Positions 11,427 to 20,600 of a stretch of 64,000 nt of DNA are shown here, one piece after another. The stretch comes from Semisulcospira habei (Eukaryota; Mollusca; Gastropoda; Semisulcospiridae): the NCBI GenBank assembly GCA_036245525.1, contig BTPG01000005.1:114720625-114784624 (forward strand), given 5' to 3'. The notes beneath the pieces are model-generated. The model made no database searches. It was not told where the DNA came from and saw only the letters and a list, made by a program, of their open reading frames with translations. The translations under genes were made by a program, and so were the position numbers. How positions within the stretch are numbered: position 1 is the stretch's first letter; each line of letters begins with the position of its first letter.

Positions 11427-11530
11427 CACACATCGTACACACGGCGTAAGCGTTTCCCGCCAAATCGGTGTACGTTCGACAGCCCGGTTCGGCTGCCGGC
11501 GTAGCTAGGCATGACTCAATTTTATTCTTT
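11427..11530 (+). repeat. (CA)n-flanking repeat, copy 1
   Basis: After cacacacac the sequence reads cggcgtaagcgtttcccgcc and then gcgtagctaggcatgac. Similar right flanks follow CA repeats near 37590-37650 and 44990-45060. Confidence 0.55.
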
Positions 11531-11944
11531 ACTCAGTTCACTGTCAGAGTCTGATGTGTGCCCGCCGATGGCGTCATGGCGCCGGCGTGCGCGGGCCAAT
11601 CAGTGGCGGCCGATGTTTGCGCATTGGGTAGGTCTTTTGACTGCTTTCAGTTCGTTATAAGGTAACACTGAGTTCGCTGATACACTGATATATGTCATTT
11701 TGCCCTAAATTTCTCTGTCAGACTCTGTCGAGTACCCTCAGTTGATCCTTTCACCAGTGAACAAATGACCCGGCCGCCGACATTACTAAGGCTGCATTAG
11801 TCTAGTCCACGGCCGTACCGTCGGTTCGGATCAGCAGCAGTTGACATCGGCTTGATGATGACAGTTTGCATACTGGGACAGCAGTTGTGTCTGGGCGCTG
11901 TGTCGGCACGTGCAGTTGTTCGGCTGGAGCGCGGGACAACCGGC
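11531..11944. other. No gene recognised
   Basis: GC-richer spacer. The segment ending tttgcgcattggg near 11631 resembles one outer end of family C. Confidence 0.3.
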
Positions 11945-12045
11945 GTTTGAGAAAAGCGAGATTTGTACTGTGTCCACTTTTGAGAAAAGCGTGATTTTGA
12001 TCTTGATATAATGCAAATCTCGCTATTCTCAAAAATCGACATACT
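11945..12045. repeat. Inverted block related to the 78-bp array
   Basis: gagaaaagcgagatttg on the left and caaatctcgctattctc on the right form a foldback. The same gaaaagcgag phrase occurs in the tandem array at 12975-13571. Confidence 0.6.
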
Positions 12046-12231
12046 GGCTATGGGCAAATAAGAGCAGAATTCTTGATACTGATTATTTGTGCAACTTTGA
12101 CACACAGCGTAGTTTTCAGACCTCTGCAGCATAAATGCGCTAATGGAACTATAGCCGGGAAGATCGACAAAGACCGTAGATGTGATTCAGCAGGAAAGTG
12201 CCAAATCATCAGACGCTAGTTAGAGGCAACT

Positions 12232-12302
12232 CATTCGAGACGTGTCCCATCCGGATACGCGGCTTTAAGCCGCGTATCTGGATGCGACACGAGTCTCGAA
12301 TG
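12232..12302. repeat. Palindrome, arms ATTCGAGACGTGTC
   Basis: A 71-bp foldback, cattcgagacgtgtcccat to atgcgacacgagtctcgaatg, apex ggctttaagcc. Three arm mismatches or fewer. A decayed relative may lie near 53227-53345. Confidence 0.8.
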
Positions 12303-12718
12303 CGTTAAAAACTGTCAAGCCTAGAACCCTCGTACAGGGAGGCGATGTCTGATGATCAAGCATCGGTTGTGGGAGACGGATCCGCTGACCATGATAGTTT
12401 AAGCCTTGAAATCGTCAAGTTGATCTCAGTGGTCGCTACCATTGAAAGCTGTCATTGTCTATTCATGTCCCACTGCTGTGTGTAGTAAATCGTCAGTGAG
12501 TTGTAACCACTTCGCTGCCGGAACGCAACAGACCAAACGCAACAGAAATCATCGGTTGTGGGAGACCCTGCCCAGCAAACACTGGGGCTCACCACAGAGA
12601 GATCGATGCTTCGATCTTCGTGTTGACCTCGTCCACCATTCCCTTGAGTAATCCAGCAAGGCCAAGGAATTCGCAAGTGTTTTAGAGACACCACTTTAGC
12701 CGCTTCCCTTGAAGGGGT
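12303..12718. other. No gene recognised
   Basis: Spacer without recognised repeats or coding signal. Confidence 0.3.
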
Positions 12719-12833
12719 CAACTCATTCAAGGCGCTCTGCATCAATAGCTGCGGAAGTGTTGTATAGCGTTGCCGCCGGCAGCGCTATACGACACTTGCG
12801 CAGCTATTGATTCTGGGCGCTTTGAACGAGTTG
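12719..12833. repeat. Family D palindrome
   Basis: A 115-bp foldback: aactcattcaaggcgc on the left, gcgctttgaacgagtt on the right, centre gttgccgccggcagcgc. The arms contain GCATCAATAGCTGCGGAAGTGT and its near-complement. Copies also at 8757 (decayed) and 55014. Confidence 0.85.
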
Positions 12834-12974
12834 ACAATCCTGGCATGAACCCAACTAAACGCACAGCAGGCACTGTACTGGGTGTCCTCACTGAGTCCTG
12901 GGAACACACCTGTGGGACCACACACCCAGCAAGAGAAGAAGACAGAAGAGATGACACACACTCCGCATTGTGAA

Positions 12975-13571
12975 GGCAAAAGACTGGGTCTACTTTTGCG
13001 AAAAGCGAGGTTTTCATTGTGATACAATGAAAATCTCGCTTTTCACAAGAATGGACTTCTAGACTTCAAGCCTGGCATCACTCAAGTTTCCAAGCCGCGG
13101 CGTCTGTTGGAAAATTTCGCTTTTCACAAACTGAAAGGACTTCTAGACTTCAAGTTTCCAAGGGCCGCGGCGTCGGTAGTAGGAAAAACTTCAAGTTTCC
13201 AAGGGCCGCGGCGTCGGTAATAGGAAAAACTTCAAGTTTCCAGGCCGCGGCGTCGGTAGTAGGAAAAACTTCAAGTTTCCAAGCCGCGGCGTCGGTAGGA
13301 AAAACTTCGTTTCCAAGCCGCGGCGTCGGTAGGAAAATTTCGCTTTTCACAAACTGAGTGGACTTCTAGACTTCAAGGGCAGCACTCGAGTGTCCAAGCC
13401 GCGGCGTCTGTAGGAAAATTTCGCTTTTCACAAAAATGGACTTCCATACTTGAAGGGCAGCGCTCAAGTTTCCAAGCCGCGGCGTCTGAAGGAAATTTCG
13501 ATCTTCACAAAAATATACTTCTAAACTCCAAGGGCGGCACTCAGGTTTCCAGGCCGCGTCTGTAAGATACC
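12975..13571 (-). repeat. Tandem array (78-bp and 41-bp units) at the 3' end of the TLR gene
   Basis: Units contain tttccaagccgcggcgtc and aatttcgcttttcacaaa. Spacing is 78 and 75 bp between the units near 13402, 13480 and 13555. A shortened unit of about 41 bp (gccgcggcgtcggtagtagg) is repeated about five times between 13164 and 13330. A foldback at 12978-13046 (gcgaggttttcattg and caatgaaaatctcgc) bounds the array. The last unit overlaps the final TLR codons and stop. Confidence 0.85.
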
Positions 13572-13805
13572 GGCAAGACCTCGTGCAGCGCGATCTGTAA
13601 CCTGCCCCAAAATGACCGCTTGGCCTCCGAGTCCTCATCCCACTGGATGTACGTCGTCGTGCTGAGAACCGCCATCATGGCTGACGTCAGGTCACGTGAC
13701 CCCAGGTCCTGCAGGAGGACGACAAGCAGAGAGTCGTCGTGTATTAGCACGTGGTTCAGACAAAAGCACAGCTCGAACTGACACCACTGACTGCGTGTGA
13801 AGTCT
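13541..13805 (-). CDS. Toll-like receptor, coding exon 3 (C-terminal half of TIR domain and stop)
   Basis: This exon encodes residues about 642-729 of the spliced receptor. It opens after a strong acceptor (polypyrimidine TC tract then CAACAG, AG at 13807-13806). It reads DFTRSQWCQFEL, the usual continuation after the SKKIMVLFS of exon 2, and includes the box 3 motif SFWGRL (about 706-711) near the end of TIR. The split codon AG|A gives Arg, which fits only if exon 2 ends at the GC donor. The final codons (RRGLET and TGA) lie inside the first unit of the adjacent tandem array, so the natural C-terminus may have been altered by it. I see no AATAAA close downstream. The homology to TIR is certain; the exact 3' end is less so. 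Confidence 0.9.
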
Positions 13806-13902
13806 CTGTTGAGAGAGAGAGAGAGTGAGTGAAATAAAATTTTAAAAAAATCTTTTCACTGCCTGTGGACGCAGACTGTTATGAAAATAGACATATCATA
13901 GT

Positions 13903-13934
13903 GAGGGGCTCATGAGGGTTTATGTCTCTTGCAG
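13903..13934 (-). repeat. Half of a family A stem
   Basis: ggggctcatgagggtttatg then tctcttgcagctggg. The partner arm upstream is reduced to aatagacatatcatag. It shares the GGGTTTATGTCTCTT variant with the copy at 34446-34678. Confidence 0.65.
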
Positions 13935-14672
13935 CTGGGTAGCCTACGCCTTGGTCTGGCAGTTAAGGGGCTCAAGGTGAGCTGCTTCAGAGCGGGCTTT
14001 GATTACTAAAATTCGCCGATAGGCCTACTCCGGTTGTCTGGCCTCAGCTCTACTTCAGTTTCTACCTTTTTTTTTTTCACAGTTCATGTGACTGAGTAGG
14101 CGAACGTAAGAGGTTTTCTAATGCCCCTTACACACATATGCGCATCTGCGAAGTCTCCTACGCGGCACACAGGAGAAATGAAAAAGTCTTTCATTTTACG
14201 ACATTCACACTTCATAAGGCAATCCAGACCAAAAAGGTGACTGCCAAGCGTGTAATATGCAAAGAAGTACCCAACGGAGAAAGAAACACGCTTAGAAAAG
14301 ACGGGTACAACACAATTTATTAATATTTCGGGTAAATACCCTTTGTCAAAGTAGACAAACAAACAGAGTGATTAGCCGCTACTTATCTTCATTGGCAGAA
14401 GGAATGTGGCAACTCATAAGGTAAGTTAGCCTATTGTGCAGCATTATTGCAAGATTTACGAAGAACATTTAGTGACAAAGGAGATACCAGTTGCGAAATG
14501 TTAAGCCTTTATTGCCTGGACTCGGTCGCTTTTTCCGGATTTCCTCGCAAGCTACTTTTGGTGAACAAACTATTTAATATGTCTTGTTAATCCAGATGGC
14601 GCTGCGACGCGCCGTCCCCGAGAAAGGCAACCCGGATATTTCCCACATGAGACGACAATGTGTCCAAGATTA

Positions 14673-14790
14673 CCCACTGCGCAAAAGGTCATCGGCCGCG
14701 GGCCGACGTCGGCCGCTGTTGGTCCGCGCACTGCCGTGCGCGGGCCAACTGAGCGACCGACGTCGGCACGATGACCTTTTGCGCAGTGGG
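14673..14790. repeat. Family C palindrome next to the TLR intron 2 donor
   Basis: A 118-bp foldback. Outer arms CCCACTGCGCAAAAGGTC and GACCTTTTGCGCAGTGGG are perfect, inner arms (GCCGACGTCGG and its partner) nearly so, apex GCGCACTGCCGTGCGC. It starts 15 nt inside the intron, so the nascent transcript would fold close to the 5' splice site. Confidence 0.9.
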
Positions 14791-14807
14791 TATGAAGATC
14801 TACTTGC

Positions 14808-14998
14808 CTGGAGAAGAGGACCATGATTTTCTTGCTGGCCTGCACACTGTCTGCTATGTTGTCGACGATAGGGTAGCCTAGGATGAAGTCTCTCTCGTGG
14901 ATACACAGCCTCAGTCCCCGCTTCTCTTCCAGTTCCGGCAGCAGGTGGTCGCGCACGAACCAGAGATCCTCAGCGGCGTAAGACACGAACACGTCAAA
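14808..14998 (-). CDS. Toll-like receptor, coding exon 2 (N-terminal half of TIR domain)
   Basis: It encodes residues 579-641 plus two bases of codon 642. After the acceptor CTGGCAG the exon begins in phase 0 with FDVFVSYAAED, TIR box 1. It continues LCIHERDFILGYPI, box 2 with the BB loop (614-622). The BB-loop position that is Pro in many vertebrate TLRs (RDxxPG) is Leu here; Drosophila Toll also lacks that Pro, so this alone does not argue for loss of function. The exon ends VLFS plus AG at a GC donor (14807-14806). Both phases agree with the neighbouring exons. TIR domains recruit MyD88-type adaptors on the cytoplasmic side (family knowledge). Confidence 0.92.
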
Positions 14999-15050
14999 CT
15001 GCCAGTAAACATGTGGGCTGCACTGTGATTTTCAGTGGAGTACTCGTACC

Positions 15051-15181
15051 AATAGTGCCGATAACAGGCAGATTCACTGTTGATTACGAGACCCGAACAT
15101 GATCAAAATGTCCGAGTCGTAAGACGAGGACATTTTGATTCGAGTCAAGTAATCAAATCTGTCTGTTTATCGGCACTGTAT
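15051..15181. repeat. Long inverted repeat upstream of TLR exon 2
   Basis: atagtgccgataacaggcag pairs with ctgtctgtttatcggcactg, and gatcaaaatgtcc with ggacattttgatt. Arms are about 55-60 bp with small gaps around a 16-nt loop. It lies about 52 nt from the intron 1 acceptor, in the region where a branch point would be expected. Confidence 0.8.
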
Positions 15182-15278
15182 CAAACAAAACAGTTGCTCA
15201 ATATAATATATGTATCCAGTCCAAAACAAAAACTATGCCTAACGTTTTGCGGTTTGATTGCGGTGTTTAGACAACGGA

Positions 15279-15336
15279 AGTGGATATTTGGACGGCGCCG
15301 TCCAAGCAGACCGTAGGCTATTTGGACGGCACTTGT
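15279..15336 (+). repeat. Family E element
   Basis: aagtggatatttggacgg leads into the perfect 18-bp palindrome TTGGACGGCGCCGTCCAA (15288-15305), then a spacer and a second TTTGGACGGCAC. The same arrangement occurs inverted at 22222-22279. Confidence 0.7.
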
Positions 15337-15786
15337 AAAGGGAAACTACTTCGCAAGTATGTGACATCACACGTGATTATGCACGACAGGCGGTTTTGAC
15401 TCGCAAGCGTAGGGATATGATTTACACTCTATGCTCGTTTCAGGCGAAAAAATAATACAGTGAGTGTTACTGAGCTGAAACAGGAAATACAATGCCAGCA
15501 CGTTTCTTATACAAACAAAAGCACAACTCATTGCGTCACTGGATTTAAAGCGCAAGTTTTCTTACGGTCCGAAGTAGGAGAATCCGTTTAGTTGTGTACT
15601 CTCACTCACTTGGGTGTAATGTATAATGTTACATACTGGAGTACAATCCGCGGCGTGTGTGAGTGAGGCCTGAACCGTTTAACGCAGTTTTGGTTTTGAT
15701 CAGCGGACCATTTGGCGTCAGTCTAGAGACGGACAGATTGAATTGACGACAGGTAATCGGTACTTGGTACCATCGTTCAGTCTGTG
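15337..15786. other. No gene recognised
   Basis: Intronic spacer of the TLR gene. Confidence 0.3.
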
Positions 15787-15922
15787 GATTTGGGGGGGGG
15801 GGGGGGTAGGGGGGAAAGGCGTGCGTCTTAAACATTCGCAAAAAAATAACAAACAACGGGGGGTAAAAAAAAAAAACCACCCTAATGACCCCCTTCCCCC
15901 CCCCCCCCCCCACCCCCCAATC
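15787..15922. repeat. Poly-G / poly-C foldback
   Basis: GATTTGGGGGG followed by a 14-G run at the left, and CCCC runs then CCCCCCAATC at the right, about 110 bp apart. Possible termini of a small foldback element. Confidence 0.5.
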
Positions 15923-16043
15923 TACCCCTGCTGTGGTAAAATTAATCACACGCTCAAGCTGCAGGAAAGTCTGTCGGTCTACATTCTTTCGTGCAGGATT
16001 GTAAAAACAAGAATTAAAATCATAAAATTAACACAATTCTTTC

Positions 16044-16049
16044 TTTATT
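16044..16049 (-). terminator. Polyadenylation signal AATAAA of the nested gene
   Basis: Canonical AATAAA lies 10 nt after the TAA stop at 16060-16062 on the same strand. This is close for a 3' UTR but supports a terminal exon. Confidence 0.6.
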
Positions 16050-16059
16050 GTGTTATTTG

Positions 16060-16214
16060 TTAGTTCAAGTCACAATACATCACATATTCACACACACAAC
16101 TGTTCATGTGATGTATGCATTCTTCGTCAGAAAATTGAAGTGTAGTTTTTGCAAGGATACCAGAAAACCTGTCCTCAAGTACTCCATCCCTTTCCAACAC
16201 CTCAACCACTGCGC
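16060..16214 (-). CDS. Nested ZSWIM/MULE-like gene, coding exon 4 (terminal)
   Basis: A strong acceptor TCTGTTTCAG precedes the exon. The first two bases complete the codon left by exon 3 (G|GC, Gly135). The frame then stays open for 50 codons to TAA: AVVEVLERDGVLE at the start, CEYVMYCDLN at the end. Residues after about 150 resemble nothing I know, so the true gene could splice onward from inside this exon (GGACAG|GTTTTC is a weak candidate donor). The predicted protein would be only 185 residues, much shorter than ZSWIM1/3 proteins, so it is either a truncated copy or a small derivative. Confidence 0.6.
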
Positions 16215-16383
16215 CTGAAACAGAGAAACATTTTTACAGAATTATTGTTTGTAAAAGGTATCAAGCATTATCAAAGCTGTCATCAACACAAAATGTCAAG
16301 CAAAGCAGCAAACACACAGTTATTTTCATACATCCACCGACCGATCCACACACGTGTGGCAATAAGTAAAGGGGTGGCGTCTG

Positions 16384-17010
16384 TACCAAAAAATCCATTT
16401 TTTTCCTCAAAATTTAATCAGTTTTCACGAATCTGTCAAACCCACTTGACATTTGCGATGAGTCGACTAAATTAGTATACAAAGGTAGGTCTTACCATCA
16501 GCATCTTTCTGCCAAATTTAATTAAAAGTTTGCAAAAATGTTGATAATAACTCCAATTCTATAAAAAAAAAATTGACATTTTGCACACATTTGCCGACCT
16601 CTTGTGACCCTTGACCATGACAAAGATACCTGATGGGTAAAACCTTTCTATGCATACTAATTAGGTTGACCCATCGGAAAGGTCAAGGGTCACAAGAGCT
16701 CAGAAAATAGGGGGAAAATAGCCATATGTTGACCAAAGAAGTTTTTTCACAAATACTGCGCACAACTTCAAACCCAAAATTGATACAGAAATACCTGATA
16801 TTAAGACCATGCATACTAATTTGGATGACCCCTCGGAAAGGTCACGTGTCACAAGAGACCAGAAATAGGTCGCAAATAGCCATTTTCTGACAAAAAAGTT
16901 TTTTTTTTCTCAAATACTATTTATAACTTACATCCCAAAACTGGTACAGAGGTACCTTATGGCAAGACCTTCCTATGCATACAAGGGTCACAAGATGACG
17001 GATACGTCAA
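16384..17010. repeat. Rearranged copies of the TCAAGGTCA-type repeat
   Basis: Sequence from 16384 to about 16615 matches the repeat in reverse orientation (ttgtgacccttgaccatg). From 16616 it matches in forward orientation (acctgatgggtaaaacc, gacccatcggaaaggtcaaggg). The two halves meet head to head. Confidence 0.65.
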
Positions 17011-17151
17011 ACGAAAAAGAATTCCCCCTGCAGGTTCGACTTAAGCTTGCCGACTGTACCTCCTTTTAACCACCAAGACATATTTGCCATTAACAGAGTG
17101 GGCTGATTTCATGAGTCACAATGACTCTCAGCTTTAAAGGTGAAAACTCAC

Positions 17152-17377
17152 CTGGAGATTTCTTCATTTCTGCCACTACTGCTGCAACACTGACATCTGC
17201 TGTCTTGGTGCGGCTCCCAAGATTGTGGAGATCCTTCAGAATGGATATAGTTCCAAGCTGTTCCCTTACATGCTGCTGAAGCAACTTCTTATCAGCCTTG
17301 AGGATAAGCATTGTCTGCACCTCTGCCACTGTATTCCCATCAAGACGACGCTGACGAGGGAGGTGTTGATATGTCAA
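17152..17377 (-). CDS. Nested ZSWIM/MULE-like gene, coding exon 3
   Basis: Flanked by the acceptor TTATTATTGCAG and the donor CCAG|GTGAGT, both strong. It encodes residues 60-134 plus one base. LTYQHLPRQRRLD is followed by a helical LILKADKKLLQQHVREQLG stretch and SILKDLHNL. This order (basic HLPxQRxL, then a KxNKKLxQxH-like helix, then LKDxxN) is what I associate with the N-terminal region of ZSWIM1/ZSWIM3-like, MULE-transposase-derived proteins. That assignment is from memory of the family and is moderately certain. The continuous frame and correct phases with exons 2 and 4 make a real gene likely. Confidence 0.7.
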
Positions 17378-17493
17378 CTGCAATAATAAAGTTAAATAAT
17401 GTAAAATATCAACTTCCCAATAATACTAAAGAAAGTCAATGTCGCCTGTATGTAAATTCCATCTCCCCGCACAGAATTTTCTGGGAGAAAGTT

Positions 17494-17590
17494 TGATTGT
17501 TAGTTATTTGGGTTTAACACCAAGCAGGCGAGTATGGCCACCTCACAGCTGTTTACGTGTTATAGCTTGCTACGGCACAGGCAACTGACA
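17494..17590 (-). repeat. SINE-tail-like fragment
   Basis: TTAGTTATTTGGGTTTAAC resembles the inverted tail ggttagttcggggtttaac of the SINE-like element at 45188-45567. Too short to classify. Confidence 0.4.
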
Positions 17591-17663
17591 GGGTCAAAGA
17601 CTGATTTGTCCTGGCACAAGAGAATAAAATAAAATTAATACATTTTTAAGCAAGCATGAGTTA

Positions 17664-20600
17664 TGAATCAATGAATCAATGAAACTTTATTTTACAACGG
17701 TTTAGGCATTGACATCGTCATCGACACAGCCATTTTACAAACCTGCCGTTGCTAACAACTACAAGACTAACTACAAATATACATACATATAAGTAAACAT
17801 AATACTTACAAAGCGATGACAACACTATTCACATAGACAGACATACTCATAGACTCACAGACACCCCCCACCCCACCCACCCCCCTTCACACATAGACAG
17901 AGCTAAGTAGTCCAAATGATAATTGAAAAGGATAACAGACTTAATTGGGAATAAATTGGACCCAGCATAAAAAGAAACATATAATACAAATGGTTGAGTC
18001 ATCCCTACGAGTGATCCACAAAATATTTGAAGAGACCCTTTTTAAAACAGGCTAGCGAGGAGGCGGATTTTACATGGTCTGGAAGGGCATTCCAGATAAG
18101 TGCCCCTGAGAAGGATAAGCTAGTTTTATATAGATCGATCCTTGGTTTTGGGACTATGAAAAGCTTTCTGATGTTTCCAAGCTTGGACTCAGACTTACGG
18201 AACAAAGTGGAGATGTACTCAGGTGTTTTGCGTTTCCACACTTTGAACATAAAGATTGCTTTGTTATATTTAAAATGATCTTGAAGTGGCAGGAGACCTG
18301 CTTTTGAGAGCTTTTCTTCAGTGCTAAGGTGTTGATCAGGGCAGATTATTTTGGCCGCTCGTCTGTGTAGGGAATTGAGTCTCTTTAAATGGACCTCACT
18401 ACACCCATCCCATACCGATGACGCGTAATCGATATAAGAACGTATGTGAGCGTTATAAAATAGTTTACGGGTATCTGAATCAGTATAATATTTCAGTTTT
18501 GATAACATAAAGAGATTTTTGGCTACTATTTTGCATAAGGCGTCTGTATGAGCTTGCCATTTTAGCTGACTGTCGATTTTAATCCCCAGTACTCTATGTT
18601 CATTTACCTGTTCTACCTGACTACCTTTAAGTGAAAGGTTAAGTAATAGAGGCATTATCTGCTGTTTTTGGCGCGTGGCGACTACCATCGATTTCGTTTT
18701 GGCTGGATGAACAACCATAGAATTGTTTATACACCAAGCTGATACTTCATGAAGACTTTGTTGTAGGTTGTCGGAAATTACCTGTATATCTTTACTAGTA
18801 GTATGAACTGAGGTGTCGTCAGCAAAAAGGTCGCATTGTACATCTTGGCAAGTAATATGTAGAGGCAAATCATTGATAAATAAGCAAAACAGTAGAGGGC
18901 CCAGTACAGACCCTTGGGGCACACCGAAGCTTACATCTTTGAGAGAGGAGTATGAGCCATGAACAAGAACCTTTTGTTTTCTTTTAGTAAGGTAAGATGT
19001 GAAAAAAGCAACTGCGTCTCCGTTATTGAGGTATGTGTGAAGCTTAGCAGTCAGAATAGTATGGTTAATCAGATCAAAAGCATTCTTAAAATCCAGATAG
19101 ACTACTCCTGTTAACTGTGACTTATTCATACCCTTGAGCCATGTGTCAACAAGGCGTGTAAGTGCTGTGTGGCATGAATGCTGCGGACGAAATCCGGATT
19201 GGAAAGGGTGGAAGAGCTTACGGTTTTCTAGGTAAGCAAGCAGGTGTTTATGAACGTGCCTTTCCAGTGGTTTGGACAAAACAGATAATAAAGAAATAGG
19301 CCGATAATTATTAGGATCAGAACGATCTTTTGTTTTTGGAAGTGGAATTACTTTGGCATATTTAAGTTCGTTAGGAAAAGTGTTATGCTGGATACAGAGA
19401 TTATAAATATAAGTTAAGGATTCTACAATGTATGGGAGAGACAGTTTAAGTATTTTCGGGCTGATGTCATCAGGCCCCGAGGACTTTTTATTTGGAAGGT
19501 TACTTATAAGTAAACCCACTTCATGAACAGCTAACATAGGGATGTTGAAGGGGGCTGTGCCCATTGTTCTTTGTTGACAAAACTCAGACAGCAAATTTGA
19601 ACGGTGATAAGTGTTATCCTGGCTTGGCGATATTAGAGATTTGGCAATCGAAAGAAAATGGTCATTGAATGTATCAGCAGTAAGATTAGTGGGAATGGTA
19701 GTTGCGGTACTTGGAGACCCCCTAGTAAGTGTGTTTAGAAGGCGCCATATAGTAGAGGTATCTTTGCTGTCTTTAACCGTGTCACGAACTAACTTTTTTC
19801 TTGCCTCTCTGATCATGTATTTAACACGGTTACGCTGTTGCTTATATTCAGTGAACATTTTATTGCTACGTAGATCGTTTCTAAGCGCCATCGCCTGCAT
19901 GATTTCCGGAGTAAGCCAGGGAGGAAGAGTGTTAGATTTTACCCTCCTCTCGCGTAGAGGAGCATGTTTATTAAGTACATTTAGGAAAAGAGAGTACCAA
20001 ATACTGAGGGCGGTATTAGGATCATAGGACAGGAGCACGTCATTAAAAGGAGTATTTTCTAGATCAAATAGAAATTCGTCTTTCCTGAAGTGTTTGAATG
20101 TCCTATACGTTATAGTTGTATGGCCGTTCTTTTTTGGTTTAGGGAGTTTAGAAGACCAGGAGCAAGCCACAGGATAATGATCACTAACACTAAGATTTGA
20201 GACATCAACGTCAGAGACGGCTTTGGGTTTATTAGTATATATGTGGTCAATAAGCGTGGAAGTAGTTGGAGTAATTCTGGTGGGTGATTTCACTAACTGT
20301 ACTAAGCCAAACAGAGATGACGTTGAGCCCCAGGCGGGGTGCGGCTTAAGTAAATCTATATTAAAATCGCCCAATAGAAGAATGTCGGCCTTCTTTTTTA
20401 AAGCTCTGTCAAGGTTATGACTAAACTGATCGTACCACTCAAAAGTTGAGGCGGGATTTCTATATAAGAACCCAATTAATACCGGTTTTGATTTCGGACA
20501 CTTGACTTCGACCCATACGCACTCCACCCCCATCATTTCTAGGTCGACGCGTCGATGAACTAAATGCTGGATAGAATTATGAATATAGACAGCGATGCCA

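Larger units (their letters stand above)
13806..14807 (-). other. TLR intron 2 (GC-AG, 1002 bp)
   Basis: The donor reads CCAG|GCAAGT and the acceptor CAACAG|A. The only GT alternative nearby (AGGCAA|GTAGAT) would break the reading frame into exon 3. GC-AG introns with a GCAAGT donor are a known minor class. The intron carries a half family A stem, a family C hairpin only 15 nt inside the donor, and a GA/TC tract next to the acceptor. Confidence 0.85.

Noticed and set aside
13150..13350. Regular short repeats resembling a CRISPR array
   Set aside because: The units are contiguous and degenerate with no unique spacers, and the DNA is eukaryotic. It is a tandem array.
14802..14803. GT donor AGGCAA|GTAGAT for TLR intron 2
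   Set aside because: It would put exon 3 out of frame, whereas the GC donor restores Arg642 and the TIR consensus.
14570..14807. Continuation of the TIR frame past FSRQ
   Set aside because: It reads into the intron and the family C palindrome. The real continuation is in exon 3.
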